Source of the DNA: Watersipora subatra
Taxonomy: Eukaryota > Bryozoa > Gymnolaemata > Cheilostomatida > Watersiporidae
NCBI RefSeq assembly: GCF_963576615.1
Contig: NC_088717.1
Span: 29,615,213 to 29,679,212, forward strand
DNA: 64,000 bases
Direction: 5' to 3'
Shown: positions 29,001 through 38,344 of the stretch, in pieces
Layout: the number at the start of each line of letters is the position of its first letter
Position numbering within the stretch: position 1 is the stretch's first letter
Translations under genes and position numbers: made by a program
Notes under the pieces: generated by a model
Told to the model about the DNA's origin: nothing
The model's input: only the letters and a program-made list of their open reading frames with translations
Database searches by the model: none

Positions 29001-31946
29001 GTTGACTCATGCCCCAGCAAGTTACCAACACACCCACACCTCTTGTTGAATTACGGATAGTTACTATTGCGGTCTCACTACATTTATAACAATGATAAAA
29101 AAGTTCCATATGTAAACTAGAAATGGTGACGATGGAAAAAGAAAGGATACTTCCGGTTGAGAAATGCAATATTACCAGTCAAATGGCACGGCAGGGCAAT
29201 AGGATAACTGTAACGATAGCTGCAATGGTAGCTGTAATGTACTGGGTGTTATTATGTACAACTAATAGCAATAACGAAAGGAAAAGATTATGTGTTTATA
29301 TCTCTCTCCTGCAATAGGAGAAATGCAATATTAGAAGTAAAATGGCAAGCTGCTGTGTAATATACACAGGTTGGGGTGGCAGTATATCATTGGTCATAGC
29401 AACCAATATCAAGAAGTTGTGATATTTATCAAGATTTCTGTATTTATATCTAAAAAATTATGCTGAATTTAAAAATCTAAACAGATTTTAGCTGGTTGTC
29501 ATAGAAATAAATGTATATCTATAAAAATATGTAGGCCTATTACTTAATTTCGCAGATATTGAAAACGGCTTGGCAGTACTGCGATATTGGGCACAGCCGC
29601 ATTATCATCAATAAAGATCTTTAGAAAAACAATAACAGTAACATATTGCACACCATCGGTCACTATATACGTCGATCTTGTAAATTCGAATGATTATTCT
29701 TATAACTAAATCTCAAAATAATCTTATAAAATCGAACAATTATTCTTATAATTAAATATTGTAATAATCTTACAAGAATCGTTAGAAAAATATCATCGTT
29801 ATTTCCTTTACTTTCACTGCTTTGGACATCAGTTGGAATACCAAAGTACTCATTATAAGTGTCCAAAATGTCAGTCCGGTAGAATCGGCCAAAAAGAAAC
29901 GATTACTTTTCAGTACTTCTACGTTAATTACAGAAACCTTCGGCAATTGGACAATGCCATAGACTGGTAAAATGTGCACGTTTCTCTCGTGAAATGCACA
30001 CGACTTAATGGCTCCACTCTCTGTCGCGTGGCCTTATCGGTGTTTCGTTGGCCGATCTCAATTTTGATCAAAGACGGCTTGTCAAGTTTTAATGGCGATT
30101 TTAGGCCAAATAAATCTGTCTATTTATGTATAATACGATCAGATGGGTTAGTTTTAGGGTATTTTGTCAACTTTTCAAAGACTTGGTAACATTTTTAAAT
30201 AGGTGTATATGTGTTTTGTATTATTATTATACTTAAACGAATCTACACAAAAATGGTTTAATTTTTTTATATGATTTCGGTACAAGGGTTTGGTAACGGC
30301 CGTTGACGGATAATTTTTTGGGAGTTGTGTGCGCATATGCAATTATCATAAAACTCCCAAACAATCGCTTCGCACGTGTTTGGTCGTAGGAAAAAAATAC
30401 AAAATAATGCTTCAAAGCAAAAATTGTTAATGAAAATCATCACAGCTAGATCAATGACGAATTGTTGCACAAGGTTTAGCATGGAACTCGCTGACAGATT
30501 GTGAAGCATCATAGAGCTAGCTTCCCATTATAGTCTTATAACTGATTATTCGCTGACTTTAGGTTGTCATACTTTCGATTTCTAATTTATTTAAAAACAA
30601 AACATAATCTTCAGAAGAAGATAAAAAAGCAAGCTTTCAGTATCGTTTATAATATGCATGGCTATTTCTTGTTTAAATTCGAATAATTTACAACGCGTAT
30701 TTCTGCCATTCACTCTACCAGGAAACCTACGCAATGATCACCCTACGCAATGATCACCCTACGCTTATGTTAAAGTCTCAACAACCTAAAGTAACAATAA
30801 CAATATTTTTCAACTAAATACTTTTTTATCTAGTTTTTATGTATAACTTAAGCTTTTATATTTGGTTTGTTGCATAGTTTGTACATCACTCGCTTTCATG
30901 CTATATGCTACATGTATGTTTCATGCTATATGCTATATGTATGTTTCATGCTATATGCTACATGTATGTTTCATGCTATATGCTACATGTATGTTTCATG
31001 CTATATGCTACATGTATGTTTCATGCTATATGCTACATGTATGTTTCATGCTATATGCTACATGTATGTTTCATGCTATATGCTACATGTATGTTTCATG
31101 CTATATGCTACATGTATGTTTCATGCTATATGCTACATGTATGTTTCATGCTATATGCTACATGTATGTTTCATGCTATATGCTATATGTATGTTTCATG
31201 CTATATGTACTTAATTGAAGGAATTTGATTAATGAATTCAATTAAAAAAAATTTGTCATTGCTTTTGAGTTCTTCGACAAAATAAAAACTAAACGCTTGA
31301 GACCCTCGCGCGCGAGCAATCCCTCGAAGACTGTCAGACTCGAGTGGCAAGGAACATTATATATAACAGATATGAGATATATTAGCTCCAACACACCACA
31401 GTTTCAATACACAGATATGAGGTGTATTAGCTTCAACACACCACAGTTTCAATACACAGATATGAGGTGTATTAGCTTCAACACACCACAGTTTTAATAC
31501 ACAGGTATGAGGTAAGTAGCAGAAGAGACAAACTTTATATGTAGAGATTTAACTGTATGACCAAAATTAGGAACAAATTGTCGCCAATTGTTTGTGTAGC
31601 CTGCGTGACCCTGGCACTAAATTTTTAGAAAAATAATCACCTTATCACAGGCATCAGTTTTACAAACTGTATTTTGGTCCATTTTGCAGAGGTATTAAGT
31701 CTGGTGTATTGACCCTAGCACAGCAGAGAATGAGCTCCATTGTTCTCTAAAAATGACCCTTGCTTGGAGAACCATAAACTGTCTGCGTTAACAGCAATTG
31801 TGAGATATACAGGTATAAATATCACTACAGAGCATTCCGTGCATCCCAACAATTTCTATACTCACCCTTGGATCAGATTTAGTGTAATATTCTAGCTCAA
31901 AGACAGGATTATCATGGTGTCCAACTATTACAAAGTAGTAACTCAT
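22965..31946 (-). CDS. TRAPPC2: TRAPPC2 (sedlin), four coding exons, 140 aa
   Basis: Coding exons on the minus strand are 31946-31866, 27826-27679, 25199-25114 and 23072-22965, joined in frame by GT/AG introns. Product landmarks: [95 protein letters not shown] and LAKKHL at the end. These match TRAPPC2/sedlin along its whole length, and 140 aa equals the human protein. From family knowledge, sedlin is a longin-fold core subunit of the TRAPP complexes, acting in ER-Golgi vesicle tethering and Rab1 activation. A 5' UTR intron may end just before the ATG (ttttggccag). Introns hold several minisatellites. Confidence 0.95.
23085..23560. other. TRAPPC2 intron 3, lower part
   Basis: No TE or gene was identified. 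A short + strand frame MAAKIKKLA followed by gtaagt at about 23306-23338 looks like a first exon but has no convincing partner exon and is discounted. Confidence 0.4.
23564..23730 (+). repeat. 11/22-bp minisatellite (actatcgactggctatcaac)
   Basis: About 15 units of an 11-bp motif alternating between ctatcgact and ctatcaact forms, giving 22- and 33-bp higher-order spacing. In TRAPPC2 intron 3. Confidence 0.93.
24152..24268 (+). repeat. 15-bp minisatellite (tacatacaatacctc)
   Basis: About 8 copies with t/c variation in the pyrimidine run. Because 15 is a multiple of three, the reverse strand stays open through the array; no gene is implied. Confidence 0.93.
24635..24669. repeat. 14-bp-arm perfect hairpin with 7-nt loop
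   Basis: aaataccatatcac and gtgatatggtattt are exact reverse complements. Several further ggtat/atacc inverted motifs follow to about 24745. Confidence 0.6.
25114..25199 (-). CDS. TRAPPC2: TRAPPC2 coding exon 3
   Basis: Encodes [20 protein letters not shown] and EVYELFIK. The acceptor is taken as catacag, because joining it to the donor at 27678 keeps the exact family spacing between FVTSG and KFIMVHD. An upstream alternative (accatag) would insert extra residues. Donor gttggt. Confidence 0.9.
25431..25866 (+). repeat. 32-bp minisatellite containing paired GTAAGT motifs
   Basis: About 14 copies; the unit joins gtcagtgtaagta and gtcagtataagtaaactaa. Every unit carries gtaagt, and often a second near-copy, on the + strand, which is antisense to TRAPPC2 (intron 2). 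Confidence 0.95.
25882..26052. mobile_element. 171-bp fold-back MITE
   Basis: 41-bp arms (25882-25922 and 26012-26052; for example gcatcaccaatcctacactt against its diverged complement) enclose an AT-rich core of ta/at repeats. The arms differ at about five positions, all transitions. No target duplication was recognised. Confidence 0.75.
26281..26422 (+). repeat. 71-bp direct duplication
   Basis: Two adjacent, almost identical copies of an AT-rich segment starting attatgcttaataagtttg. In TRAPPC2 intron 2. Confidence 0.85.
26430..27280. other. TRAPPC2 intron 2, AT-rich spacer
   Basis: A short (aat)n microsatellite near 26457-26476 is present. Nothing else is recognisable. Confidence 0.4.
27289..27378 (+). 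repeat. 17-bp AT-only tandem repeat
   Basis: About five copies of tatttattatattatta, slightly slipped at the right end. Confidence 0.9.
27485..27627 (+). repeat. 13-bp minisatellite (gatgagacaacgt) next to the TRAPPC2 exon 2 donor
   Basis: Eleven near-perfect copies. The array starts about 50 bp inside intron 2 from the donor at 27678. Because 13 is not a multiple of 3, several long spurious frames cross it. Confidence 0.95.
27679..27826 (-). CDS. TRAPPC2: TRAPPC2 coding exon 2
   Basis: Encodes [40 protein letters not shown] and FVSAFVTSG plus one base. The first two blocks are among the most conserved in sedlin. The donor is gtatcc at 27678, chosen because it restores the FVT.G..(K/R)FI spacing. 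An alternative donor three bases earlier (gtcgta) would be weaker and one residue short. Confidence 0.93.
28368..28423 (+). repeat. 13-bp tandem repeat (cactcaagtcaca), 4 copies
   Basis: Short perfect array in TRAPPC2 intron 1. Confidence 0.9.
28430..29390. other. TRAPPC2 intron 1, spacer
   Basis: No exon or TE terminus was supported. Confidence 0.4.
29393..29924 (-). repeat. Dispersed repeat family R1, copy B
   Basis: Reverse-orientation copy of 629-1162, including the same 67-codon open stretch with 13 or so amino-acid differences. It lies in the sense direction within TRAPPC2 intron 1. Confidence 0.6.
30897..31207 (+). repeat. 25-bp minisatellite, about 12.5 copies
   Basis: The unit joins tcatgctatatgctaca and tgtatgtt, period exactly 25 bp (30961 to 30986). 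All three + frames stay open across it because the unit lacks stops in every frame, giving long artefactual frames rich in Cys, Met and Tyr. In TRAPPC2 intron 1. Confidence 0.97.
31364..31503 (+). repeat. 45-bp tandem repeat, about 3 copies
   Basis: Units share cacagatatgaggtgtatta and caacacaccacagtttcaat. They lie between the 25-bp array and TRAPPC2 exon 1. Confidence 0.9.
31866..31946 (-). CDS. TRAPPC2: TRAPPC2 coding exon 1
   Basis: The ATG at 31946 encodes [20 protein letters not shown] and ends ...KSDPR before gtgagt. The start is fixed by match to the sedlin N-terminus (MS..YFVIVGH.DNPVFE.E). Confidence 0.95.
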
Positions 31947-32171
31947 TTCAGCTTTATTCTGGCCAAAAGGTGAAGGAGATTTCCTTAATCACATACAGCT
32001 ACAAAATTAAAAGTAATAGCCACCTTTAAAAAAGTTTATACCACAAATACCCAATAAAGTTCAGTACTCAAACTGCATGCCAGTAATGGCATGCAACTCT
32101 TTGAATGCCAAATAGTAAATAAGAACATGCAGAGTGATAAGTTTTTTTCCAGTAAAAAATAAAAATTTGCT

Positions 32172-32420
32172 GTGAACAAATATTAGAAAAGGTTAAACAG
32201 TTATACAGATCACCACCCGGATGAATAAATATTACAAAAGGTTAAACAGTTATACAGATCACCACCCGGATGAATAAATATTACAAAAGGTTAAACAATT
32301 ATACAGATCATCACCTGGATGACTAAATATTACAAAAGGTTAAACAGTTATACAGATCACCACCCGAATGAATAAATATTACAAAAGGTTAAACAGTTAT
32401 ACAGATCATCACCCGGATGA
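32172..32420 (+). repeat. 49-bp tandem repeat, about 5 copies
   Basis: The unit contains ggttaaacagttatacagat and caccacccggatgaataaat. It lies just upstream of TRAPPC2. Confidence 0.93.
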
Positions 32421-32510
32421 ATAAATAAAGAATAAAATGAATAGAAGTAGCATGAAGGGAACAGAGGAATGCAGCAAATAAACTGCTTAACCAAAACATC
32501 TGTTTTTTCT

Positions 32511-32955
32511 GATGGTAAGTAGACCCGATGGTAAGTAAACTCGATCGTAAGTAGACCCGATGGTAAGTAGACCCGATGGTAAGTAGACCCGATGGTAAGA
32601 AGACCCGATGGTAAGTAGACTCGATGGTAAGTAGACCCGATGGTGAGTAGACCCGATGGTAAGTGGACCCGATGGTAAGTAAACTCGATTGGTAAGTAGA
32701 CCCGATGGTAAGTAGACCCGATGGTAAGTAGACCCGATGGTAAGTAGACCCGATGGTAAGTAGACCCGATGGTAAGTAGACCCGATGGTAAGTAGACCCG
32801 ATGGTAAGTAAACTCGATGGTAAGTAGACTCAATGGTAAGTAGACCCGATGGTAAGTAAACTCGATCATCAGTAGACCCGATGGTAAGTAAACCCGATGG
32901 TCAGTAGACCCGATGGTAAGTAGACCCGATGGTAAGTAGACCCGATGGTAAGTAG
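32511..32955 (+). repeat. 16-bp minisatellite of splice-donor-like units
   Basis: About 27 copies of gatggtaagtagaccc. Nearly every unit contains ggtaagta, identical to the consensus 5' splice site. One copy has a 1-bp insertion and a few carry aaactcg in place of agacccg. The array is 0.6-1.0 kb upstream of the TRAPPC2 start and antisense to it. Confidence 0.96.
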
Positions 32956-33270
32956 ACCTTGAAGTTAAAAGTAAATGCGAACTAACATAGGAGGTTGTGA
33001 TTGCAAGCGGCGTGTACTAATTAATGCTTTATGGCTCAGTGAAGTGCATATTTCAAGTGTGACAACTATTTCAACCAATTTTAACAATGCCAGCCGATTA
33101 TATTTTAGTTGACATCAATACTACATTACTCTGCTTAATTATTTATGCAATGAATGCTGAGCAAAGCTGATGTCACCCATACATTTCACATATTTAGATT
33201 TCACCATATTATCTTATTCAACTGTTTTATTGACTGCTGAAGCTGTTAATTAACCATGTCTTCGCGTATA

Positions 33271-33935
33271 CCGTAAGTCCTCATGCTCAAGCCGAGCGGC
33301 TTGTGCTCGAAAGCAAATGACTCACGAAAGAAAAAATAATCCTCCAACCAGCCGCATATGCCCACAGACCGCGGCTAATGACGGAGGCTTTGTCATCCTT
33401 GACCTCTTCGGGAACAAGAGTGTTGAGGCGGGTTTTGATATACCCCCGTCCTCTTGAATAGGAAAACAGACTACATCAGTACGCGTGAAAATAATTTTCT
33501 TTTACTTCCAAGTTCGAATTAAAATTCCTAAACCCTTGCATCAAGAACTTACTTGCCACGTCTCAGCTAGATTTTTATTGCGCTGTTAGAGGGCTTCAGG
33601 TTTATGGAAATATGCGGGTCAAGAATGAAAAGGTGATAATAATCTACGACTGTGGTGAGTTAAACATGAGCAATAAGTTCTTCTTTAGTCTAAAGTATTT
33701 CATAAACAGGACCTTGAAAATAAACGAGCAGGTCGCCAAAACCCCGTACATAAAAGTGTATCATGACTGCAAGTCTATGGTTATAGCGCTGAACTGAGCG
33801 TAGACCGCATTTATCGAGAAGCCGCCCTGAGCCCCACATAAATTTTAAAAACTTGGCTTTAGCAGCGGCCTATGACCTTGAACCAGAAGCCGCGCCCAAC
33901 GACAAGCCGCACGGCTTGAGCATAAAGACTTACGG
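33271..33935. mobile_element. TA-flanked MITE with about 34-bp terminal inverted repeats
   Basis: The left end CCGTAAGTCCTCATGCTCAA and the right-end complement CCGTAAGTCTTTATGCTCAA continue for 34 bp with three or four mismatches. TA sits outside each end (33269-33270 and 33936-33937), as for the Tc1/mariner/pogo group. The 665-bp interior has no recognisable transposase, only a 61-codon open stretch at 33612-33797. Confidence 0.85.
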
Positions 33936-33939
33936 TACG

Positions 33940-34885
33940 CATATTTTGCATTTCCTAGCTTTACATATATATGTGGTCACCGTTCGTGTATGAGTTCAAG
34001 TTGATGTTTCTTCCAATTTTTTTAGAGACTTTCACACCTCAATGAGCCCTAGCACAAATTTTAAATTTCTCTATTCTTAATTTAAAACTATTTCACTAAT
34101 AGTTTTAAAACTTGCATACTGGTTAGACTCCCGGCTTTTTTAGATTCCAAACCACAATCCTCAAATTATTCTTAAAAGTTGACTTGCAACAAAATTCACA
34201 TTACAGTTAATTGAAAAGATGAAAAGATTCACCATGTCTTACTCTGTTGTGTTGTAGGTGCAAAATATGTTGAAAGGTGATTACAAGCTCTTAAATGCTC
34301 AAAAACCAACAGAAAATCGCAGCCACACGAAACCGCCATTGTTTGGATTTTCTTTCCAAAACGGCTCAAATGTGACGTAGTTGTAAGAGATGGTTTCTGT
34401 TTACACTTTCATGCAACCTTATTCGTCGAAACATTTTCACAAATATACTTCAAGCATTCAATAAAACCATGTCTATTTCTTACGCGTCTATTTTATCGTC
34501 ATCGTAATGCTGTTACTTTTAGCAATGATATCGTATAACATACCGTAAAAATTTGTTTAATTTTTTAGCCTTAGCTTGAAGGAGTACATATCATTGTCTG
34601 ATAATCATGACAAGCTTGTTGGTCACTGCTGATAATCGAAAAGTACAGCAAAAATTATTTGTGAAGCATTGGGTCACATGATCAGATTGCGACTTGACAA
34701 TTAGATAATGCCGAAACAAAACTGTAAAGTAGCGAACATCTATATGTCTTCTACAGGGTCTTCGGTAAAACCCGAAGTGTTTGTCATAAACTAGTGCTAC
34801 GATAGGTTTTATATTAAGCTGTTTATTGGCCTTTCAATTCACGTGAGAACATAACAACATAATTCATGTGACAAGACAATAACTC
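33940..34885. other. Intergenic spacer
   Basis: No gene or terminal repeat was recognised. Confidence 0.4.
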
Positions 34886-35115
34886 GCGATGAACACACAA
34901 CGCGAGGCACTGTAAGGCGCCATAGCCTTACAGTGCCTCGCGTTGCGTGTTCACAACTCGAGTTGCACAACTCGTGTTGTGAACACGCAACGCGAGTTTG
35001 TAAAAAGTGCAATATATTGGTATTACAGTAACATAACCGTAGATCTGGTTATATCAACAATGATACATCAATAGGCACCCGTTAGCTAATAGAAATTAAA
35101 TTATGTATGTAAGTA

Positions 35116-35805
35116 CAGTGTAACCTCGGTTTTCGAACGACTCGCAGTTCGAACAAATCGGAGTCCGAACAAAAAATTTAAGAAGCAATTCTTGCTTCGT
35201 AGTTGGAACAAAAATCAGAGTTCGAACGCCGGATGCTGAGCGGCGTTGACCGTGACCAACTGTTGTCGCCAAGAAAGGATGCCCCGACGTCCGAGATTAA
35301 ACAAATGTGTAGCAAATGGGCCGAGTTACAGAATTTCGGCGAACTCCACCACCCCGATAAAGCTGCAGCCACAAGAGTCATCAATGACTTAAATGGCACT
35401 ATCATGAACCACTTCCGAAATGTGCTATAAAGAAGGCAGAAGCAAGTGTCATTGAATAGATATTTTAAGAGAAAAGAACATCCTGTATCCTAAAAAATCC
35501 TATTCATAATTCTTTTCTTTATCCTTTTTTATTTTTACACGTTCATGCTAGCGTAATCTTTCGTATGGAAGATTACAATAGTAATTACATTACGTTTTAC
35601 GGGTTACATTTATGTTATTTGTGTCTTTGCCATTTTGCTGTACAAATAAATGTATGTGTACTAACAAGGTAAACATTCAGGGTGTTGGAACGGATTAAAA
35701 CGATTTACATTATTTGTAATGGGAAAAATGATTTCGGTGTTCGAACAACTCGGTGTTTGAACAACCTTCAGGAATGGATTATGGTCGAGAACCGAGGTTG
35801 CACTG
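35116..35805 (+). mobile_element. Non-autonomous Tigger element nested in FB1
   Basis: The ends CAGTGTAACCTCGGTTTTCG and CAGTGCAACCTCGGTTCTCG (right end complemented) are flanked by TA on both sides. The uninterrupted FB1 copies at 46 and 58 kb show the empty site, with a single TA in gtactgtaaaactaga. It retains only the transposase C-terminus. Confidence 0.92.
35203..35493 (+). pseudogene. Tigger transposase C-terminal remnant
   Basis: Encodes KQMCSKWAELQNFGELHHPD and INDLNGTIMNHFRNVL, then after an in-frame TAA (35428-35430) RRQKQVSLNRYFKRKEHP. The W..LQ.F...HHPDK....I...N...M.HFR..L.RRQ.Q.SLDRF tail is typical of animal Tigger proteins. The HTH and DDE parts are missing. Confidence 0.8.
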
Positions 35806-36636
35806 TACTGTAAAACTAGAGCTAATGGTGAATTATCTTGTCCCGCGTTTACAACTCGAGTTATATTTACAAACTCGAGTTTGTAAATATAACTCGAGTT
35901 GTACAACTCCAGTTTATCAAAAATTCAGGCCGAGTTCTTTCAACAGCAACTCGAGTTCAACAACTTGGCTTGAGAACATGGAACGTGAAGCTCTGTGGGG
36001 GCATTGTACTAGACAACTCATCATTTCATTTTCTCAGGCTATATTTCTTATATGGAAGTTTTTTTGTGCATCATTAAACGCCGATGACATAATTTCTATG
36101 TTTGTTCATTTTCGGTGTTCATTCAGTTTCTTGTCAGGTTCTAGAAAGATAACTCTTTGTTCATTTGAAAAAGAAGTGGCCTGGCCCCCCCCCATAGATT
36201 GTTTTTTAGTTTGCTTTTTACATTCTACAATTGTTTTGTCTCTTTATATTTATATAAATAAACATGCGCAAATATCGCCAATATATATAATTTAAATATG
36301 TATATATATATATATTTAAATTATTGTTATTAATCAATTATTAAATTTTATATAATATGCGCAAATACAGTCCTGTAAATGAGACACCACCATTACTCAC
36401 TTTGCTTTTTTTAGAAACCCGGGTTAGTTTTGCGTAACACGACTGGAGTTCATCAAAAGCCAGGCCGAGTTCTTTGAACAGCAACTCGAGTTGCAAACAC
36501 ACAACGCGCGACACTGTAAGGCGCCATAGTAAGGCGCCATATAACTCATTTATGAATGAAAGGAACAGCAGTGGCTTAAAATCAAATCTCTGAAAAATGC
36601 TTGGCTATAAAGATCTCAAAGATGATTCGTACCCAT

Positions 36637-36871
36637 TGTAATATCCTAGACATTGGAATTGTCTTCCCTATTGCTGGGTTTTGTAAACAAATTAATTGTC
36701 ATAGATATGACAGGATTTAAGCCTCGTTTTGAATTGAAAGTCAGCACATTAGGCTGTCTTATTATGTAAGCTTTCTTTTGAATTGCCGCTGCTGAGCTGT
36801 ACAGTCGTGTATTTATAATCTGATTATTGTGTGAATACATCTGACACTTATATAATTACAACGATGTTATA
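36637..36871 (+). repeat. Gypsy-1 5' LTR (235 bp)
   Basis: Begins TGTAATATCC and ends ACGATGTTATA; matches 41537-41771 with four transitions. The TG...TA ends are slightly atypical compared with TG...CA. Confidence 0.95.
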
Positions 36872-36872
36872 A

Positions 36873-36890
36873 TGGCGACGAGGATGGGAT
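36873..36890 (+). other. Gypsy-1 primer-binding site
   Basis: TGGCGACGAGGATGGGA starts one base after the 5' LTR; TGG fits pairing to a tRNA CCA end. The tRNA was not identified. Confidence 0.6.
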
Positions 36891-36997
36891 CCAGACTGTT
36901 TGTAGCAACCATCTCACTCTAAAAGCCAAGTAGATTGGTCTTTATTTTTAAGGTATTTTCTTTTCTTCCTTCATTGCTGATTAAATTTGAGTTCAGA

Positions 36998-37645
36998 ATG
37001 GATAGCAAGGGGCCAGGCAATTTCTCTCCAGACGGCGATGCTTCAATAGTTTCCACGAATTGGAGATCATGGGTTGAAGAATTTGAGGCCTTTTCTGACT
37101 CGAAGGGAATTTTTAATTTGGATGGGGAAGGGAACGTCAACATGAGGGCTCAGAGAAAGGCGCTCTTGTTGTACCACGCTGGGGCCAGGGTTAGGGAAAT
37201 TTATGGCATGTTGGCAGCTACTGATAGAGACAATTACAACGGGTTTGAGACAAATGAGACTTTTCAGCGTCATGTGTTTCGTAAGATGGTGCAATTGGAA
37301 AATGAGACAGTGAGCCAATACTGTGCGCGATTAAGGAAGGCAGGTGGTAATGGATGCAATTACCACAATGTGAATGATCAAATTAGGGATCAAATCGTGG
37401 AATATTGTATATCCGATGTGCTAAGGAAGCACTTGATGGAAGAAGGAAACGCTTTAACTTTCGAACGCACACTGGTTTTGGCTAGTACACACGAGTCAGT
37501 AGAAAGTCGATTCCGGGAGATGAGTAGCAGACCGCTGTTGAACAGGGTTAGTGATAATAGGCCAGGCACCAATCGGAGTAGTAATGGCTTTCGTGGCAGC
37601 AGGACAGGCCTAGATAGGGGTAGTAGGGTTGCTAACGAATTTTGA
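36998..37645 (+). pseudogene. Gypsy-1 gag (capsid region), ended by premature TGA
   Basis: Starts MDSKGPGNFSPDGDASIVST. It shows the capsid pattern W..W...FE.F.....I, then R..LLLYHAG and ETFQRHVFRKMVQLENETV. The part around NGFETNETF appears shortened compared with related Gag proteins. An in-frame TGA at 37643-37645 stops the frame, which then continues unchanged into the zinc knuckle and protease, so the stop is a nonsense mutation or, less likely, a readthrough site. Confidence 0.8.
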
Positions 37646-38344
37646 GGTAAAGCCCGAGGCAATGGGGGTAATAGGGAAAATTCACATGCTGTGTGCCCGG
37701 CCAAGGGCAGACAATGTTTCAAGTGCAAAGAATGCAATCATTTTAAATCTGTGTGTAAGGGTAAGCATGTAAATTATGTAGAACAGAACGATGAGGATTC
37801 TAGCGATAGGCCTGACGCTGGTAATGTTAGCCAGAACCCTGATAGATTTGCTTTCACATTAAATTCTATCAACAAAGTAGGACTTCACCGAGCAGTGGTG
37901 CAAGTGGGAGGTGTAGATGTGAAATTTATTTTGGATTCAGGAGCAGATTGCAATGTCATAGATAAACCTACGTGGGAAACGCTTAAAAAAGGTGGTATTG
38001 TAGTTAAAAAGTCAGAGCGCTCTGGTCCGAAAATTTATTCATATACATCACAGAAACCGCTGTCAGTGATAGGGCAGTTTTGGGCAGAGGTACATTGTTC
38101 TGGTAATGGTGAGATGGCCAAAAATACCAAGTTTTTGGTGATTGACAGCGTGGCTGAGGCTCTATTGGGGATAAAAACATGTACGGAGTTGGGGCTGATC
38201 AGCATTTTTACAAATCTTGTCATTGAGGAGGGGGCGGCCTGGAAAAGTAAGTTTCCAAAATTGTTCTCAGAAGGTATAGGAAAAGTCGATGGTGAGATAA
38301 CACTTTTTATTGATCATACAGTTGTGCCTGTGGCTCAACCATAG
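37646..38344 (+). pseudogene. Gypsy-1 nucleocapsid zinc knuckle and protease
   Basis: In the same frame as gag. The knuckle CFKCKECNHFKSVC is a canonical CX2CX4HX4C. The aspartic protease follows with FILDSGADCNVID (DSG active site) and ALLGIKTC for the second flap/ALG-like motif. It ends at TAG 38342-38344, inside a local imperfect duplication of ctcaaccatagtgggtgcca, exactly where related elements run on into the reverse transcriptase. Confidence 0.8.

Larger units (their letters stand above)
34891..36528 (-). mobile_element. Fold-back element FB1 (reverse copy) split by a Tigger insertion
   Basis: Read in reverse, this copy matches the full-length elements at 45563-46434 and 57542-58382: caactcgagttg palindromes, the block ctgacaagaaactg, an AT-rich middle and a ggcgccata terminus. 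Position 35116-35805 is a later Tigger element. The left end carries an extra 28-bp inverted duplication (aacgcgaggcactgtaagg / ccttacagtgcctcgcgtt). The right end has a duplicated taaggcgccata. No protein is encoded. Confidence 0.8.

Noticed and set aside
30862-31228. Overlapping 107-118-codon frames rich in Cys, Met and Tyr
   Set aside because: They are the three frames of a 25-bp minisatellite; no start context, splice sites or non-repeat coding sequence supports a gene.
32357-32869. 170-codon minus-strand frame with LTIEFTYHRVYLP-type repeats
   Set aside because: It is the reverse strand of the 16-bp array at 32511-32955 plus part of the 49-bp array; it is periodic and has no independent coding signal.
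35753-36295. 180-codon frame spanning the end of the nested Tigger and FB1
   Set aside because: It crosses a transposon boundary and palindromic repeat DNA, with no domain and no homologous frame in the other FB1 copies.
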